Positions 14,364-21,724 are shown, counted from the stretch's first letter. The stretch is DNA of 21,724 nucleotides from Candidatus Falkowiibacteriota bacterium (GCA_903920975.1 CAIXNZ010000103.1:1-21724); one strand, 5' to 3'. The notes: a model not told the origin generated them from the letters alone. Translations and numbers: made by a program.

Positions 14364-16430
14364 TTATTCTAAATGGTCAATAATTTTTATCTCATCTAAT
14401 TTAGCTTTTAATTCCGGAAAATCATTAATATTACATTGATTCAAAAATTCTTTGGCTTCATTTTTTGTCAGATTTATCAAATCCAAATCATTCAAACTGG
14501 CTATTTTAAAATCCGGCAGACCTGATTGTCTGATGCCATAAACTTCACCTGGCCCACGGAATTGCAAATCATATTCAGCTAATTTAAAGCCGTCATTTGA
14601 TTTGATTAAAGCTGATAATCGCTCCAGTGTTTTAGGTGAGCCATTGTCAGTAAATAAAAAGCAATATGACTGGTGCTCTGCTCTTCCCACTCGACCCCGA
14701 AATTGGTGCATTTGTGCCAAGCCAAATCTATCAGAGCCTTCGATCATCATGATGGTAGCATTAGGAATATCAATGCCAACCTCAATTACTGAAGTGGAAA
14801 CTAAAATCTGAATATTGTTGGCCTTAAATTCCCGCATCACCCTGTCTTTTTCTTCAGCCTTTAATTTGCCATGCAGTAAGCCAATATTTAAATCAGGAAA
14901 TATGTTTTTACTCAATTTTTTATATTCATTAATAACTGACTTAACCCCTAATTTGTCAGATGGATCAATTAAGGGACAAATAACAAAAACTTGCCTGCCT
15001 TTTTTTATTTCAGCTTTAATAAATTGATAAGCCTTATCCCGGTTGGCTTCACTGACTAATTTGGTAATAATTTTTTTGCGACCGGCTGGCATTTCACGAA
15101 TTATTGATAAATCTAAATCGCCATAAACAATTAGTGCCAAGGAGCGCGGTATGGGCGTGGCAGTCATGGACAAAAAATGCGGGGTTAATGATTTACTTTT
15201 ATCTTTTAATTGCTTCCTTTGCTCCACACCAAAACGATGCTGTTCATCAATTATGGCCAAGCCCAAATTATTATATTCTATTTTATCTTGAATAAGAGCT
15301 TGCGTGCCAATAATTAATTCCACTTTACCTTCTTTAATATCTTTAATTAATTTTTTTTCGGTTATTACGCCCTGGTCATTTAAATTTTTTTCACTACTTG
15401 TTAAAAGCGCTACTTTAATTTTTTGAGGCGCTAATAACTCTTTAAAGGTTTGGAAGTGCTGCTTGGCCAAAATTTCCGTTGGCGCCATAAAGACTGCCTG
15501 ATAACCATTTATAATCGTGTCTAGGGCAGCTAAAGCAGCCACAATGGTCTTGCCAGAACCCACATCACCCTCTAAAAGCCGATTCATTGGTGTTTCTTTC
15601 TGCATATCTAAAAGTATTTGCCAGGCTGCTTTTTTCTGGTCATTAGTCAGTTGAAAGCTTAACGAACTGACAAAATCCTTGATATCTTTTTCTTTAAATT
15701 CAATACTAGGCGCCTTATTTTTGTCCAAATATCTTCTAATTATTTGGCTTTGCAAGGCAATTAAAAAAAGCTCGTCAAACTTTAAGCGGTAACGAGCTCT
15801 GTCCAAGCTTTTAAAATTTTTAGGAAAATGAATTTCTTTAAGAGCCAAAGTCAGCGATAATAATTTATTTTTCTGTAAAATATTTTTTGGCAACCATTCT
15901 TTTACTAATCTGACTGAGCCAAGCGCCAAATTGGTTAAAAAACGCAGTTGCTTTATGGTTAAATTTCCGCTCAAGGAATAGACAGGAACAATCTTGGCCG
16001 TATTAAGACTTTTGGTGCCGTTTATTTTCTCATAGCTTGGCGAAACAAACTGCAATCCGAGCAAATTATCAGTATCAACTTTGCCAGAGATAAAAATTTC
16101 ATCGCCACTATTCAAATTCTTAGCTAAAAATGGCTGATTAAACCAAACTATTTTTATACTGCCGGTTTCATCCTCAATCAGTGCTTCGGTTACATACATT
16201 CTTCTTTGCCAACTGCGTCTATTTTTTATCAAAACAATCCTTCCTCTTATTGTTACCATTTCACCGGGCTTTAAATCCACAATTTTTGCTAAATGAGAAA
16301 AATCCTCATAACGATAGGGGAAATTATAAATCAAATCTGAAACTGTAAAAATCCCAAGGCTTTTTAAATACCTGGCCGTAGCTCCGCCGACTCTAGTTAA
16401 TTTTTCTACTGGCGTATTTAGAGGATACAT
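14364..16430 (-). CDS. recG: ATP-dependent DNA helicase RecG
   Basis: 688 aa, full length. RecG remodels stalled forks and Holliday junctions. It has the N-terminal wedge/OB region (about 50-135, with MVTIRGRIV), Walker A GDVGSGKT (288-295), the RecG-type DEQHRFG box (395-401), MTATPIPRSLAL, the helicase C motifs (STSVIEVGIDIPNA, HQFRGRVGR) and the C-terminal KLAEYDLQFRGPGEVYGIRQSG block. Translation starts 3 nt after the 3' end of the tRNA-Arg gene on the same strand; there is no room for a promoter or Shine-Dalgarno site, so the mRNA must come from the tRNA transcript or an upstream start. Confidence 0.97.
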   Translation of the reverse strand: MYPLNTPVEKLTRVGGATARYLKSLGIFTVSDLIYNFPYRYEDFSHLAKIVDLKPGEMVTIRGRIVLIKNRRSWQRRMYVTEALIEDETGSIKIVWFNQPFLAKNLNSGDEIFISGKVDTDNLLGLQFVSPSYEKINGTKSLNTAKIVPVYSLSGNLTIKQLRFLTNLALGSVRLVKEWLPKNILQKNKLLSLTLALKEIHFPKNFKSLDRARYRLKFDELFLIALQSQIIRRYLDKNKAPSIEFKEKDIKDFVSSLSFQLTNDQKKAAWQILLDMQKETPMNRLLEGDVGSGKTIVAALAALDTIINGYQAVFMAPTEILAKQHFQTFKELLAPQKIKVALLTSSEKNLNDQGVITEKKLIKDIKEGKVELIIGTQALIQDKIEYNNLGLAIIDEQHRFGVEQRKQLKDKSKSLTPHFLSMTATPIPRSLALIVYGDLDLSIIREMPAGRKKIITKLVSEANRDKAYQFIKAEIKKGRQVFVICPLIDPSDKLGVKSVINEYKKLSKNIFPDLNIGLLHGKLKAEEKDRVMREFKANNIQILVSTSVIEVGIDIPNATIMMIEGSDRFGLAQMHQFRGRVGRAEHQSYCFLFTDNGSPKTLERLSALIKSNDGFKLAEYDLQFRGPGEVYGIRQSGLPDFKIASLNDLDLINLTKNEAKEFLNQCNINDFPELKAKLDEIKIIDHLE

Positions 16431-16433
16431 TTG

Positions 16434-16505
16434 TGCTCTCGTGAGGAATCGAACCTCAATCCTGGGTTCCGCAAACCCATATTCTATCCGTTGAACTACG
16501 AGAGC
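16434..16505 (-). tRNA. tRNA-Arg (anticodon GCG)
   Basis: A 72-nt cloverleaf on the minus strand. Acceptor GCTCTCG/CGAGAGC; D-arm GTTC/GAAT; anticodon stem TGGGT/ACCCA with loop TTGCGGA, anticodon GCG (reads CGC and CGU); T-arm TGAGG-TTCGATT-CCTCA; discriminator A. CCA is not encoded (CAA follows). Most bacteria read this box with tRNA-Arg(ACG) edited to inosine, so GCG is unusual. The recG ATG begins 3 nt downstream. Confidence 0.92.
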
Positions 16506-16578
16506 AGATTCTAATATTTACTGTCCAATTGTACTACTTACAAATGAAAAAATCAATACAGTTGCATAAATTAATAAA

Positions 16579-16597
16579 GGAGATAATAAATATCTCC
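16579..16597 (-). terminator. Possible weak terminator of the gene at 16622
   Basis: GGAGATA (16579-16585), 5-nt loop, TATCTCC (16591-16597). On the minus strand it follows the stop at 16622 and is trailed by TTTATTAATTT. The 7-bp stem and the broken T-run make it a modest call. Confidence 0.4.
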
Positions 16598-16621
16598 CTT
16601 ATGAATCTATTGATAATATTA

Positions 16622-17128
16622 TTATAATTTAAAAATTGACTCTAGCTGATCGTCAAGGCTTTGATGTTTTCTTTCGATATCTTCCGCGAGGTACTCCAGG
16701 AGTTTTTTACGAATTAGAAGTGGATTTTTGTCATTTAAGGGAATGGAAATGGTTGGATATAAACCTTTCATTCTAAAAAATAACTTTTTAACCGCAGGCG
16801 GATCATAAATTATATAAAAATTTTTTAATTTATCATAACCGATAAATTGATTACCTAAAAATATACCATCTTCAGTAATTTGAAAAAGCAGTTTGCCTGC
16901 GCTCGTATAATCTTTTAAAAAAATTATAAAAGCAGCCAAAATGATTATTAAGGCAAATAAAAAATTGGCTGTAAAAATACTATAAACAATCATGCCTATT
17001 CCGATAATAATGACTACCATGTACCACCATAAACTGCGCTGGTGTTTTGTAAATTCTGGAATCTCCCATTGAAAAAAAACTTCGGCAAAATCATTATCCT
17101 CTATTTTTTTTATTTCTTCTTCTGGCAT
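16622..17128 (-). CDS. Small membrane protein, two TM segments plus possible PH-like domain
   Basis: 168 aa. The acidic N-terminus contains FFQWEIPEFTKHQRS; two adjacent membrane segments (about 34-52 and 54-71) form a hairpin. The C-terminal cytosolic part (about 80-150) alternates short beta-like segments (LFQITEDGIFLGNQFIGYDKL, TISIPL) and ends in a helix, a layout like bacterial PH-like (bPH/DUF5673-type) membrane proteins. I do not recognise a precise family. It stands alone between tRNA-Arg and tRNA-Ser, divergent from the latter; context near the VirB4 operon may be accidental. Confidence 0.65.
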   Translation of the reverse strand: MPEEEIKKIEDNDFAEVFFQWEIPEFTKHQRSLWWYMVVIIIGIGMIVYSIFTANFLFALIIILAAFIIFLKDYTSAGKLLFQITEDGIFLGNQFIGYDKLKNFYIIYDPPAVKKLFFRMKGLYPTISIPLNDKNPLLIRKKLLEYLAEDIERKHQSLDDQLESIFKL

Positions 17129-17163
17129 ATTTAAAATATGATAATTTAATTAGTTATTTAGGT

Positions 17164-17192
17164 TTGACTTTTTTGCAAAAATAGTATAAAAT
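17164..17192 (+). promoter_or_regulatory. Probable promoter of tRNA-Ser(GCT)
   Basis: TTGACT (17164-17169), 17-bp spacer, TAAAAT (17187-17192; overlapping TATAAA at 17185-17190 gives a 15-bp spacer). The predicted start is about 12 nt before the tRNA. Confidence 0.55.
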
Positions 17193-17210
17193 TTTGAGTA
17201 AGCAGGCTCA

Positions 17211-17301
17211 GGAGAGGTACCCAAGAGGCTGAAGGGGCGGGTTTGCTAAACCTGTAGGTCGGCGTTTAGTCGGCGCGGGGGTTCGAATCCCCCCCTCTCC
17301 G
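17211..17301 (+). tRNA. tRNA-Ser (anticodon GCT)
   Basis: 91 nt, class II with a long variable arm. Acceptor GGAGAGG/CCTCTCC; anticodon stem CGGGT/ACCTG with loop TTGCTAA, anticodon GCT (reads AGC/AGU); T-arm with GGTTCGAATCC; discriminator G at 17301. The next bases are CCCA, so a correct CCA is not encoded directly after G73. Confidence 0.95.
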
Positions 17302-17401
17302 CCCAGTTAAAAGTTTATGTAATAAATATTTAAATGCGTCAATTCTTTTTTAGATTATTCAACCAAATTAGCGCGTTGATCACATAGACTTTTAAATGGG
17401 C
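17301..17401. repeat. Imperfect 20-bp inverted repeat between two tRNA-Ser genes
   Basis: Arms 17301-17320 and 17382-17401 match as reverse complements at 18 of 20 positions (ends GCCCAGTTAAAAG and CTTTTAAATGGGC), with a 61-nt loop. The left arm starts at the last base of tRNA-Ser(GCT). There is no T-run, so it is not a standard terminator. Confidence 0.6.
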
Positions 17402-17422
17402 AGTAATTTTAAAAATTTGCAA

Positions 17423-17512
17423 GGAAGGGTGACAGAGCGGTCGAATGTACCAGTCTTGAAAACTGGAGTCCTGGCAACGGGACCGTGGGTTCGAATCCCA
17501 CCCCTTCCGCCA
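17423..17512 (+). tRNA. tRNA-Ser (anticodon TGA)
   Basis: 90 nt including an encoded CCA (17510-17512). Acceptor GGAAGGG/CCCTTCC; anticodon stem CCAGT/ACTGG with loop CTTGAAA, anticodon TGA (reads UCA and others); long variable arm; T-arm GTGGG-TTCGAAT-CCCAC. Unlike the other two tRNAs here it encodes CCA. It converges with comF, whose stop is 7 bp away. Confidence 0.95.
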
Positions 17513-17519
17513 GATATCC

Positions 17520-18242
17520 TCAATTTTCTCTCTGAGCGATTACTAAACCATAAATCTGCTCAAAACCAACATCTTTCAGGGCCAGGGCACATTCATTCAA
17601 TGTACTGCCCGTAGTCACTACGTCATCTATCAAGATGACTTTTTTATTACTCAAATCAACTGGCTCAATGGCCACAAAAGCATTTTTTACATTATTTTGT
17701 CTTTCAGCTCTCTTTAAATTAATTTGGCTGGCAGTATTGATTTTTCTTACTAATAAGTTTCTTTTTCCTATTCCAAAATAATCGCTGATATTTTTTGCCA
17801 ATAACTCACTTTGATTAAAACCTCTTTTTAAATAACGTTTTTTGTGCAGAGGTACAGGAACTATTATAGCATTATCATTATTTAAATTAAAATTTACAAA
17901 TATTTTATTCTCTATTATATATTGCCTAACAAGATCGCTTAGATCATCGGCAATTTCTTCTAAGTATTTATATTTCAGACAATGTATTAATTCTTGCAAT
18001 ACTTTATTATTATAATCAGCAGCTACCCAAACAGCTTTTAGATTAAATCCGTTCTGGCAACTCTGGCAAATAGTTGACCAATGAGTTGGAGTTTTGCAAA
18101 TTACACAATAAAATTTTGGATTTAATTCAATTTTCTTTTTACAATCTTCGCATAAATACGAACCTTCCCGGCCGCAGTCTAAACATTGTTTGGGAAAAAC
18201 TAGATCAATGAAAAAATCTTTTATCTTTACAAAAATAGCCAT
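17520..18242 (-). CDS. comF: ComF family phosphoribosyltransferase-like protein
   Basis: 240 aa from ATG 18242. ComF proteins are cytosolic and required for DNA uptake in naturally competent bacteria. Zinc-ribbon cysteines are visible as pairs: Cys20/23, 31/34, 46/49 and 59/62. The PRTase-like domain has VPVPLHKKRYLKRGFNQSELLAK and the PRPP loop VILIDDVVTTGST (202-214). The frame opens to 18305, but that would overlap the upstream gene by 35 bp and add a non-family stretch; MAIFVKIKDFFIDLVFPKQC is a typical start and leaves a 28-bp gap. It is last in the VirB4 operon. The stop is TGA. Confidence 0.92.
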   Translation of the reverse strand: MAIFVKIKDFFIDLVFPKQCLDCGREGSYLCEDCKKKIELNPKFYCVICKTPTHWSTICQSCQNGFNLKAVWVAADYNNKVLQELIHCLKYKYLEEIADDLSDLVRQYIIENKIFVNFNLNNDNAIIVPVPLHKKRYLKRGFNQSELLAKNISDYFGIGKRNLLVRKINTASQINLKRAERQNNVKNAFVAIEPVDLSNKKVILIDDVVTTGSTLNECALALKDVGFEQIYGLVIAQREN

Positions 18243-18270
18243 TAGATAATATATTCTATTCTTAAATTTC

Positions 18271-18918
18271 TTATTGCCAATAGGCACCATTAACTTTCCA
18301 TTCATTATCGACTTTAATCATCTTGATCAAAATATCCTGATAAAAAATTCGAGGATTAGAAATGTTATTTTTAAATTCTTGCCTTTGTGTCTTAATCAAT
18401 ATCTCCGACTTTCCTGCTTTGGCATCTAAAATATTGACTTGATTAGAGATGGCCTTAGTTTCAAGGGCATAATAGGTACTTGAATCTGAATTTTGTTTAA
18501 TTAGGCTGGGTTTATAAGTTTCAGTGACCCATTTTTTCATTGCCTCAGTCATAAATATAATTAAATCATCTAAATTCTTATAATTACTCTGATTAGAATA
18601 ACTGCCAAACCTCTCAGCGAATGTGGAGGCTGTAAAGATAGCATTGGTTTTTTCTACCTGGGCAACGCTCTGAGTCTTGCTTTGAACTTGAGCTAAAATC
18701 CCGGAATCTGGCGTATTAAAGGATGGGGCAGGAGCCGGTGGAACATTAACTATCTGATTAACATTTTTATTTTCGTTCAGATTAATAAGCGGGGTCAGGA
18801 CATTATATTTAGACAATAATAAGTATACAATAACTGCTATTATTAACAATAATAAAACGAGTAACAGCCATATGAATTTCTTTTTTTTGTTGTCTTGCGG
18901 TTGTAATTCTTCTGCCAT
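18271..18918 (-). CDS. Single-pass membrane protein, possibly VirB8-like
   Basis: 215 aa. A basic cytosolic start (KKKK), one membrane segment (about 15-36), a Pro/Asn linker (about 50-70), then a soluble domain with an N-terminal helical part (TFAERFGSYSNQSNYKNLDDLIIFMTEAM) and a beta-rich end (DILIKMIKVDNEWKVNGAYW). This topology and the final strand pattern fit an NTF2-like fold as in VirB8/TcpC. No sequence motif proves it. Position supports it: 18 bp after VirB4 in a type IV secretion-like operon. An alternative is a generic exported NTF2-like protein. Confidence 0.6.
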   Translation of the reverse strand: MAEELQPQDNKKKKFIWLLLVLLLLIIAVIVYLLLSKYNVLTPLINLNENKNVNQIVNVPPAPAPSFNTPDSGILAQVQSKTQSVAQVEKTNAIFTASTFAERFGSYSNQSNYKNLDDLIIFMTEAMKKWVTETYKPSLIKQNSDSSTYYALETKAISNQVNILDAKAGKSEILIKTQRQEFKNNISNPRIFYQDILIKMIKVDNEWKVNGAYWQ

Positions 18919-18936
18919 AAAATTTTTCTATATTTA

Positions 18937-20880
18937 TTATATTTTCATTTCTCCTAAACCTTCCGTATTATGAGCAGGCGGTGCTTCCTTGGGCTTTTCT
19001 TCGTTACCCTCTTGTTCCAATTCTCGTTTGGCTGCTTCTATTTCAAGTAATTGCTTGGGATCACTGGTAATTAATTGATCTTCGTTATATGAGGCGACTA
19101 CTTTAATTGCAGCGTGCTTTCGACCAGCGAAAAAGATGCCCTCGCCCACGCCACCTTCTAGAAGCAGATATTTCTCACCCTCTGTTAATAAGAAAATCTT
19201 TTGGATAGTATCTATTGAGGCTGGAGATTGCTTTAATAAAAGCTGTATTGCCGAATTTGTCACGATTGCCTTACCATAGGGATTATTTAAAAAATCATTA
19301 ACATCTTGCGTGATTGTCGTAACGCCTAAATAGTATTTTCTACATCTTTTAACTAAGGCATAAATAAATTTTGCCGAATCTTCCTGAGTCATCAGCCACC
19401 AGGCTTCATCAATAACCAATATCCTCTTTTTGACTTCTGAACGTACAACGTTCCAAATATAATTGATAATGCTATAAATCGCTAGGGGCCTTAGCTCATC
19501 CTCCAAGTCTCTAACGCTAAAAATTACTAGTTGATTTTTCATATCAACATTGGTGGGAAAATTAAATAGCCCAGAAAAAGTACCCTCAGTATATTTTCTT
19601 AAGCGCAGACTAATGCTTTTGGCGCCCTCTAATCCTTCTAAAATATTTTGTAAATCCTGCATAACCGGAACCTCAACCTTACTTAAATCAGTATCGGGTG
19701 TAATATCTTTACTGGCATAAGTCTCTAATAAAGCCCGGTCAAGAACATTATCTTCTTCAACAGTTAACTTACCAAGCATAATACGCATTAAACCCTTTAA
19801 GGTTATAACAGCGCTACGGATTATATCCTCTGTAGAAGCATCACCAATTCCGCGGGGTAAATCAAAAGGATTAATCTTGCTTTTAGAGGATAATGAAATA
19901 TCAATGTAGGTTCCACCTACTGCATCCGATAGATGTACATATTCCTTCTCCGGATCAATAATCATTACGTCCGTACCGAGCATCATACTCCTCAGTACTT
20001 CAAGCTTTATGGCATAGCTCTTACCAGCGCCAGAAGTGGCAAAAACTACAAAATTAGCATTTTGTAAAGAGAAACGATCAAATAAAATTAAACTGTTATT
20101 ATGACGATTAACTCCATATAAAATACCGTCATCTGATGTTAATTCGGAAGAAATAAATGGGAATGATGAAGCGGCTGGCGATGTATTCATATTAAATGAA
20201 ATCATCAATTCATCATTGGCTAGGGGCAGAGTAGAATTAAATCCCTGTTCTGTCTGATAAAATACTTTGCGACTATATATTAATTTACCACCAATTACTG
20301 ACTCAATTTCGCTGGTTAATTTATCTAATTCTTCTAAAGAATTGGCATAAATAGTTATATAAAGTGCAAATTGAAAAAATTTCTCTGTACCTTGGGTTAG
20401 ATCATCTCTTAATTTCTCAATATCGCGTAAGCCGGTTTCTAAAATTGGGTCGCGCGGGGCACCCTTTTCCATATCTGACATTAATTGCGCCTCCATATTT
20501 CCCACTCTTTTTCTCAATTGCTTTAATATTAGTTCCGATTTTACCGGGTAAAAATACATGGCTACGTCTAATGTTTTACTTAAATTAATGATTGGTGTAA
20601 ACCAGCCGACATTTATATAGCGCGGATAATTTAAGACAAAAAGGGTACGTAAATAAGTATCTCCTAAAATCAAAAAGGTCGGTTTAACTTCAAAAGCAGC
20701 CGGTGCTATTAAATCTTTTATACTAACAATACCTCTGCGATAAATTTTTTCCTCTTGCAGGGTAATGGCCTCGGCTCTAAGAGCTGCTGATTCTTGACCC
20801 TTCTTTTGGGCGGAACTTAAATTTCGGTCTGAACCAGATTTTTTTGCCTCCTGCCTTAGCGGAGGTAATGGTAATGCCAT
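18937..20880 (-). CDS. virB4: VirB4/TraC-family secretion ATPase
   Basis: 647 aa. VirB4 ATPases energise pilus assembly and substrate transport in type IV secretion systems. Visible: a polar N-terminal extension (1-45), a VirB4 middle domain (about 50-240), Walker A ATSGAGKS (281-288), IIDPEKEY (308-314), Walker B ILVIDEAWWLM (487-497) and TTITQDVNDF (521-530). It lacks part of the usual N-terminal domain, which appears to be encoded by the separate gene 17 bp upstream, so VirB4 seems split. The acidic C-terminal tail (about 610-647) is probably disordered. No relaxase or VirD4 accompanies it here. Codons 6-12 carry a CCTCC/GGAGG hairpin. Confidence 0.93.
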   Translation of the reverse strand: MALPLPPLRQEAKKSGSDRNLSSAQKKGQESAALRAEAITLQEEKIYRRGIVSIKDLIAPAAFEVKPTFLILGDTYLRTLFVLNYPRYINVGWFTPIINLSKTLDVAMYFYPVKSELILKQLRKRVGNMEAQLMSDMEKGAPRDPILETGLRDIEKLRDDLTQGTEKFFQFALYITIYANSLEELDKLTSEIESVIGGKLIYSRKVFYQTEQGFNSTLPLANDELMISFNMNTSPAASSFPFISSELTSDDGILYGVNRHNNSLILFDRFSLQNANFVVFATSGAGKSYAIKLEVLRSMMLGTDVMIIDPEKEYVHLSDAVGGTYIDISLSSKSKINPFDLPRGIGDASTEDIIRSAVITLKGLMRIMLGKLTVEEDNVLDRALLETYASKDITPDTDLSKVEVPVMQDLQNILEGLEGAKSISLRLRKYTEGTFSGLFNFPTNVDMKNQLVIFSVRDLEDELRPLAIYSIINYIWNVVRSEVKKRILVIDEAWWLMTQEDSAKFIYALVKRCRKYYLGVTTITQDVNDFLNNPYGKAIVTNSAIQLLLKQSPASIDTIQKIFLLTEGEKYLLLEGGVGEGIFFAGRKHAAIKVVASYNEDQLITSDPKQLLEIEAAKRELEQEGNEEKPKEAPPAHNTEGLGEMKI

Positions 20881-20897
20881 AATAGTTATTTAGTAAA

Positions 20898-21554
20898 CTA
20901 AAATCCTTCAACTCCTAATTGACTGACATCTCGCAACTTCTGATTTTGGCTAGTTTTTGGATTATAAATATTATAATAAAGTTCAATCAGACTTTGCGTA
21001 TCCAAGCTTACGCTCTCCAGTCCCATGGAATTCAAAGCGCCTTGTATATTCGCCACTCTTAATTCAAGCTCTTGCCTGTATTGCAAAAATTTTTCTTTTT
21101 TTATTTTTATTTCCCGACTAGTGCGGAATAAATCCGTAAATCTTTCCCAAAATCCCCTAGTTTTAGCGCCTAGTGGATTGTATGATACAATAAGAAAAAA
21201 CTTTTTTGTCATTATCTCGCCTATTTCAATCAATTGGTTGATAAAATCCAAATAACCAGAAATTTGGATTCGCAATAATTCATTGGTCTGATGCTTTTGT
21301 GCTTCTTTTAACCTATTGATATAACCCTCAATATCTAGTTTTCTTGATTGAACAACAATTTGCAGAGTATATTCCAGAGAATTTAAAAATTCCATATAGC
21401 TAGAAAGCAGGGCATTTTGCTCTGTTTCAGATTTAAGCGCAAAATTTACGCTAGAACACAAAATCACGCAACGCAAGGTGCCATCTCTCATAATCACAAT
21501 GTTATCCCTGATTTCGGCAATATCTAGATATTTTTGAGTTGAAACTTTTGCCAT
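20898..21554 (-). CDS. TraC/VirB4 N-terminal-domain-like protein
   Basis: 218 aa. Begins MAKVSTQKYLDIAEIRDNIV, then MRDGTLRCVILCSSVNFALKS and a long helical stretch (about 40-120), then MTKKFFLIVSYNP. This resembles the N-terminal domain of TraC/VirB4 proteins (the part reading IAEIRDGIVIM in relatives), without any ATPase motif. It ends 17 bp before the VirB4 ATPase gene, and the two together would make one conventional VirB4. It is probably a genuine split or an independent partner subunit and not a frameshift, because the second gene has its own ATG and a family-unlike N-terminal extension. No Shine-Dalgarno site. Confidence 0.75.
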   Translation of the reverse strand: MAKVSTQKYLDIAEIRDNIVIMRDGTLRCVILCSSVNFALKSETEQNALLSSYMEFLNSLEYTLQIVVQSRKLDIEGYINRLKEAQKHQTNELLRIQISGYLDFINQLIEIGEIMTKKFFLIVSYNPLGAKTRGFWERFTDLFRTSREIKIKKEKFLQYRQELELRVANIQGALNSMGLESVSLDTQSLIELYYNIYNPKTSQNQKLRDVSQLGVEGF

Positions 21555-21564
21555 ATTTGATTAT

Positions 21565-21724
21565 TTATTCTTCTTCTTTATAAGCTCCCCCGGTATTAAC
21601 TAGTAGGGAAAGACTGGCTAGTCGCGAACTGGAAATGCCTGGCTTGGGCATAAACTCCTTTTTTATCTCAGCTTTTTCGGCTGTCAACAAAGTGGTGACT
21701 GGTATTTTCTCCCAGATTCTTAGA
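21565..21724 (-). CDS. C-terminal end of an unidentified protein, cut by window edge
   Basis: The minus-strand frame is open from the window edge to the TAA at 21565-21567, giving 52 residues that begin LRIWEKIPVTTLLTAEKAE and end LLVNTGGAYKEEE. It stops 10 bp before the TraC-like gene on the same strand, so it is the next member of the VirB4 operon. Too little is visible to name a family. Confidence 0.65.
   Translation of the reverse strand, partial: LRIWEKIPVTTLLTAEKAEIKKEFMPKPGISSSRLASLSLLVNTGGAYKEEE

Noticed and set aside
17396..17614. 72-aa plus-strand open frame
   Set aside because: It runs through the whole tRNA-Ser(TGA) gene and into comF on the opposite strand.
1..21724. CRISPR array, prophage or insertion sequence with transposase
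   Set aside because: No regularly spaced repeats and no cas, integrase, phage structural or transposase genes were seen; the repeats present are isolated and non-coding.
1..21724. Alternative genetic code with TGA read as glycine
   Set aside because: TGA ends genes at the expected place (for example comF and the phosphatase-like gene) and does not occur inside the well-matched proteins.

Overview
The window looks like a piece of a low-GC, gene-dense chromosome from an ultra-small bacterium of the Candidate Phyla Radiation (Patescibacteria, probably the Parcubacteria side). This placement is an inference. It rests on the A/T-rich sequence, the very short gaps between genes, the near absence of Shine-Dalgarno sites, tRNAs mostly without an encoded CCA end, and a VirB4/VirB2-type envelope machine among ordinary housekeeping genes. 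TGA is used as a stop (for example in comF), so the standard bacterial code applies and not the UGA-glycine code of Gracilibacteria/SR1.

Layout. (1) 1-4510: glutamate racemase murI (runs off the left edge), a divergent inositol-monophosphatase-family enzyme, a P-loop kinase with a slipin/SPFH membrane protein, and greA. A decayed 3' end of a phosphohexomutase gene lies just upstream of the SPFH gene. The gene-free stretch 4122-4510 carries a strongly structured dispersed repeat. (2) 4511-5854: phosphomannomutase/phosphoglucomutase on the minus strand. (3) 5975-13575: a long plus-strand series with gaps of 1 to 86 bp: lemA, htpX, two unrecognised membrane proteins, a membrane-anchored beta-propeller, a DsbA-like oxidoreductase, a VirB2/TrbC-like pilin with a four-cysteine tail, radA, and a 3-methyladenine DNA glycosylase. 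(4) 13576-13862: a second, inverted copy of the structured repeat and a terminator. (5) 13863-17128, minus strand: dksA/traR-like, recG, a tRNA-Arg that ends 3 nt before the recG start, and a small membrane protein. (6) 17211-17512: two tRNA-Ser genes. (7) 17520-21724, minus strand: a probable operon of an unidentified protein (edge), a TraC/VirB4 N-terminal-like protein, the VirB4 ATPase, a VirB8-like single-pass protein, and comF.

How the genes may work together. The two operons hold parts expected of one type IV secretion-like machine: VirB4 ATPase, VirB8-like protein, VirB2-like pilin, and a dedicated thiol oxidase next to the cysteine-tailed pilin. No relaxase and no VirD4 coupling protein is seen here. 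comF sits in the VirB4 operon and radA follows the pilin gene, so a ComB-like DNA-import role is a reasonable but unproven hypothesis.

Other points of interest: a pair of about 155-bp inverted structured repeats, both lying between convergent genes; a related short repeat read in frame inside murI; a remnant of a second phosphohexomutase gene; strong Shine-Dalgarno sites on only three genes; and a tRNA-Arg with anticodon GCG, which is unusual for bacteria.
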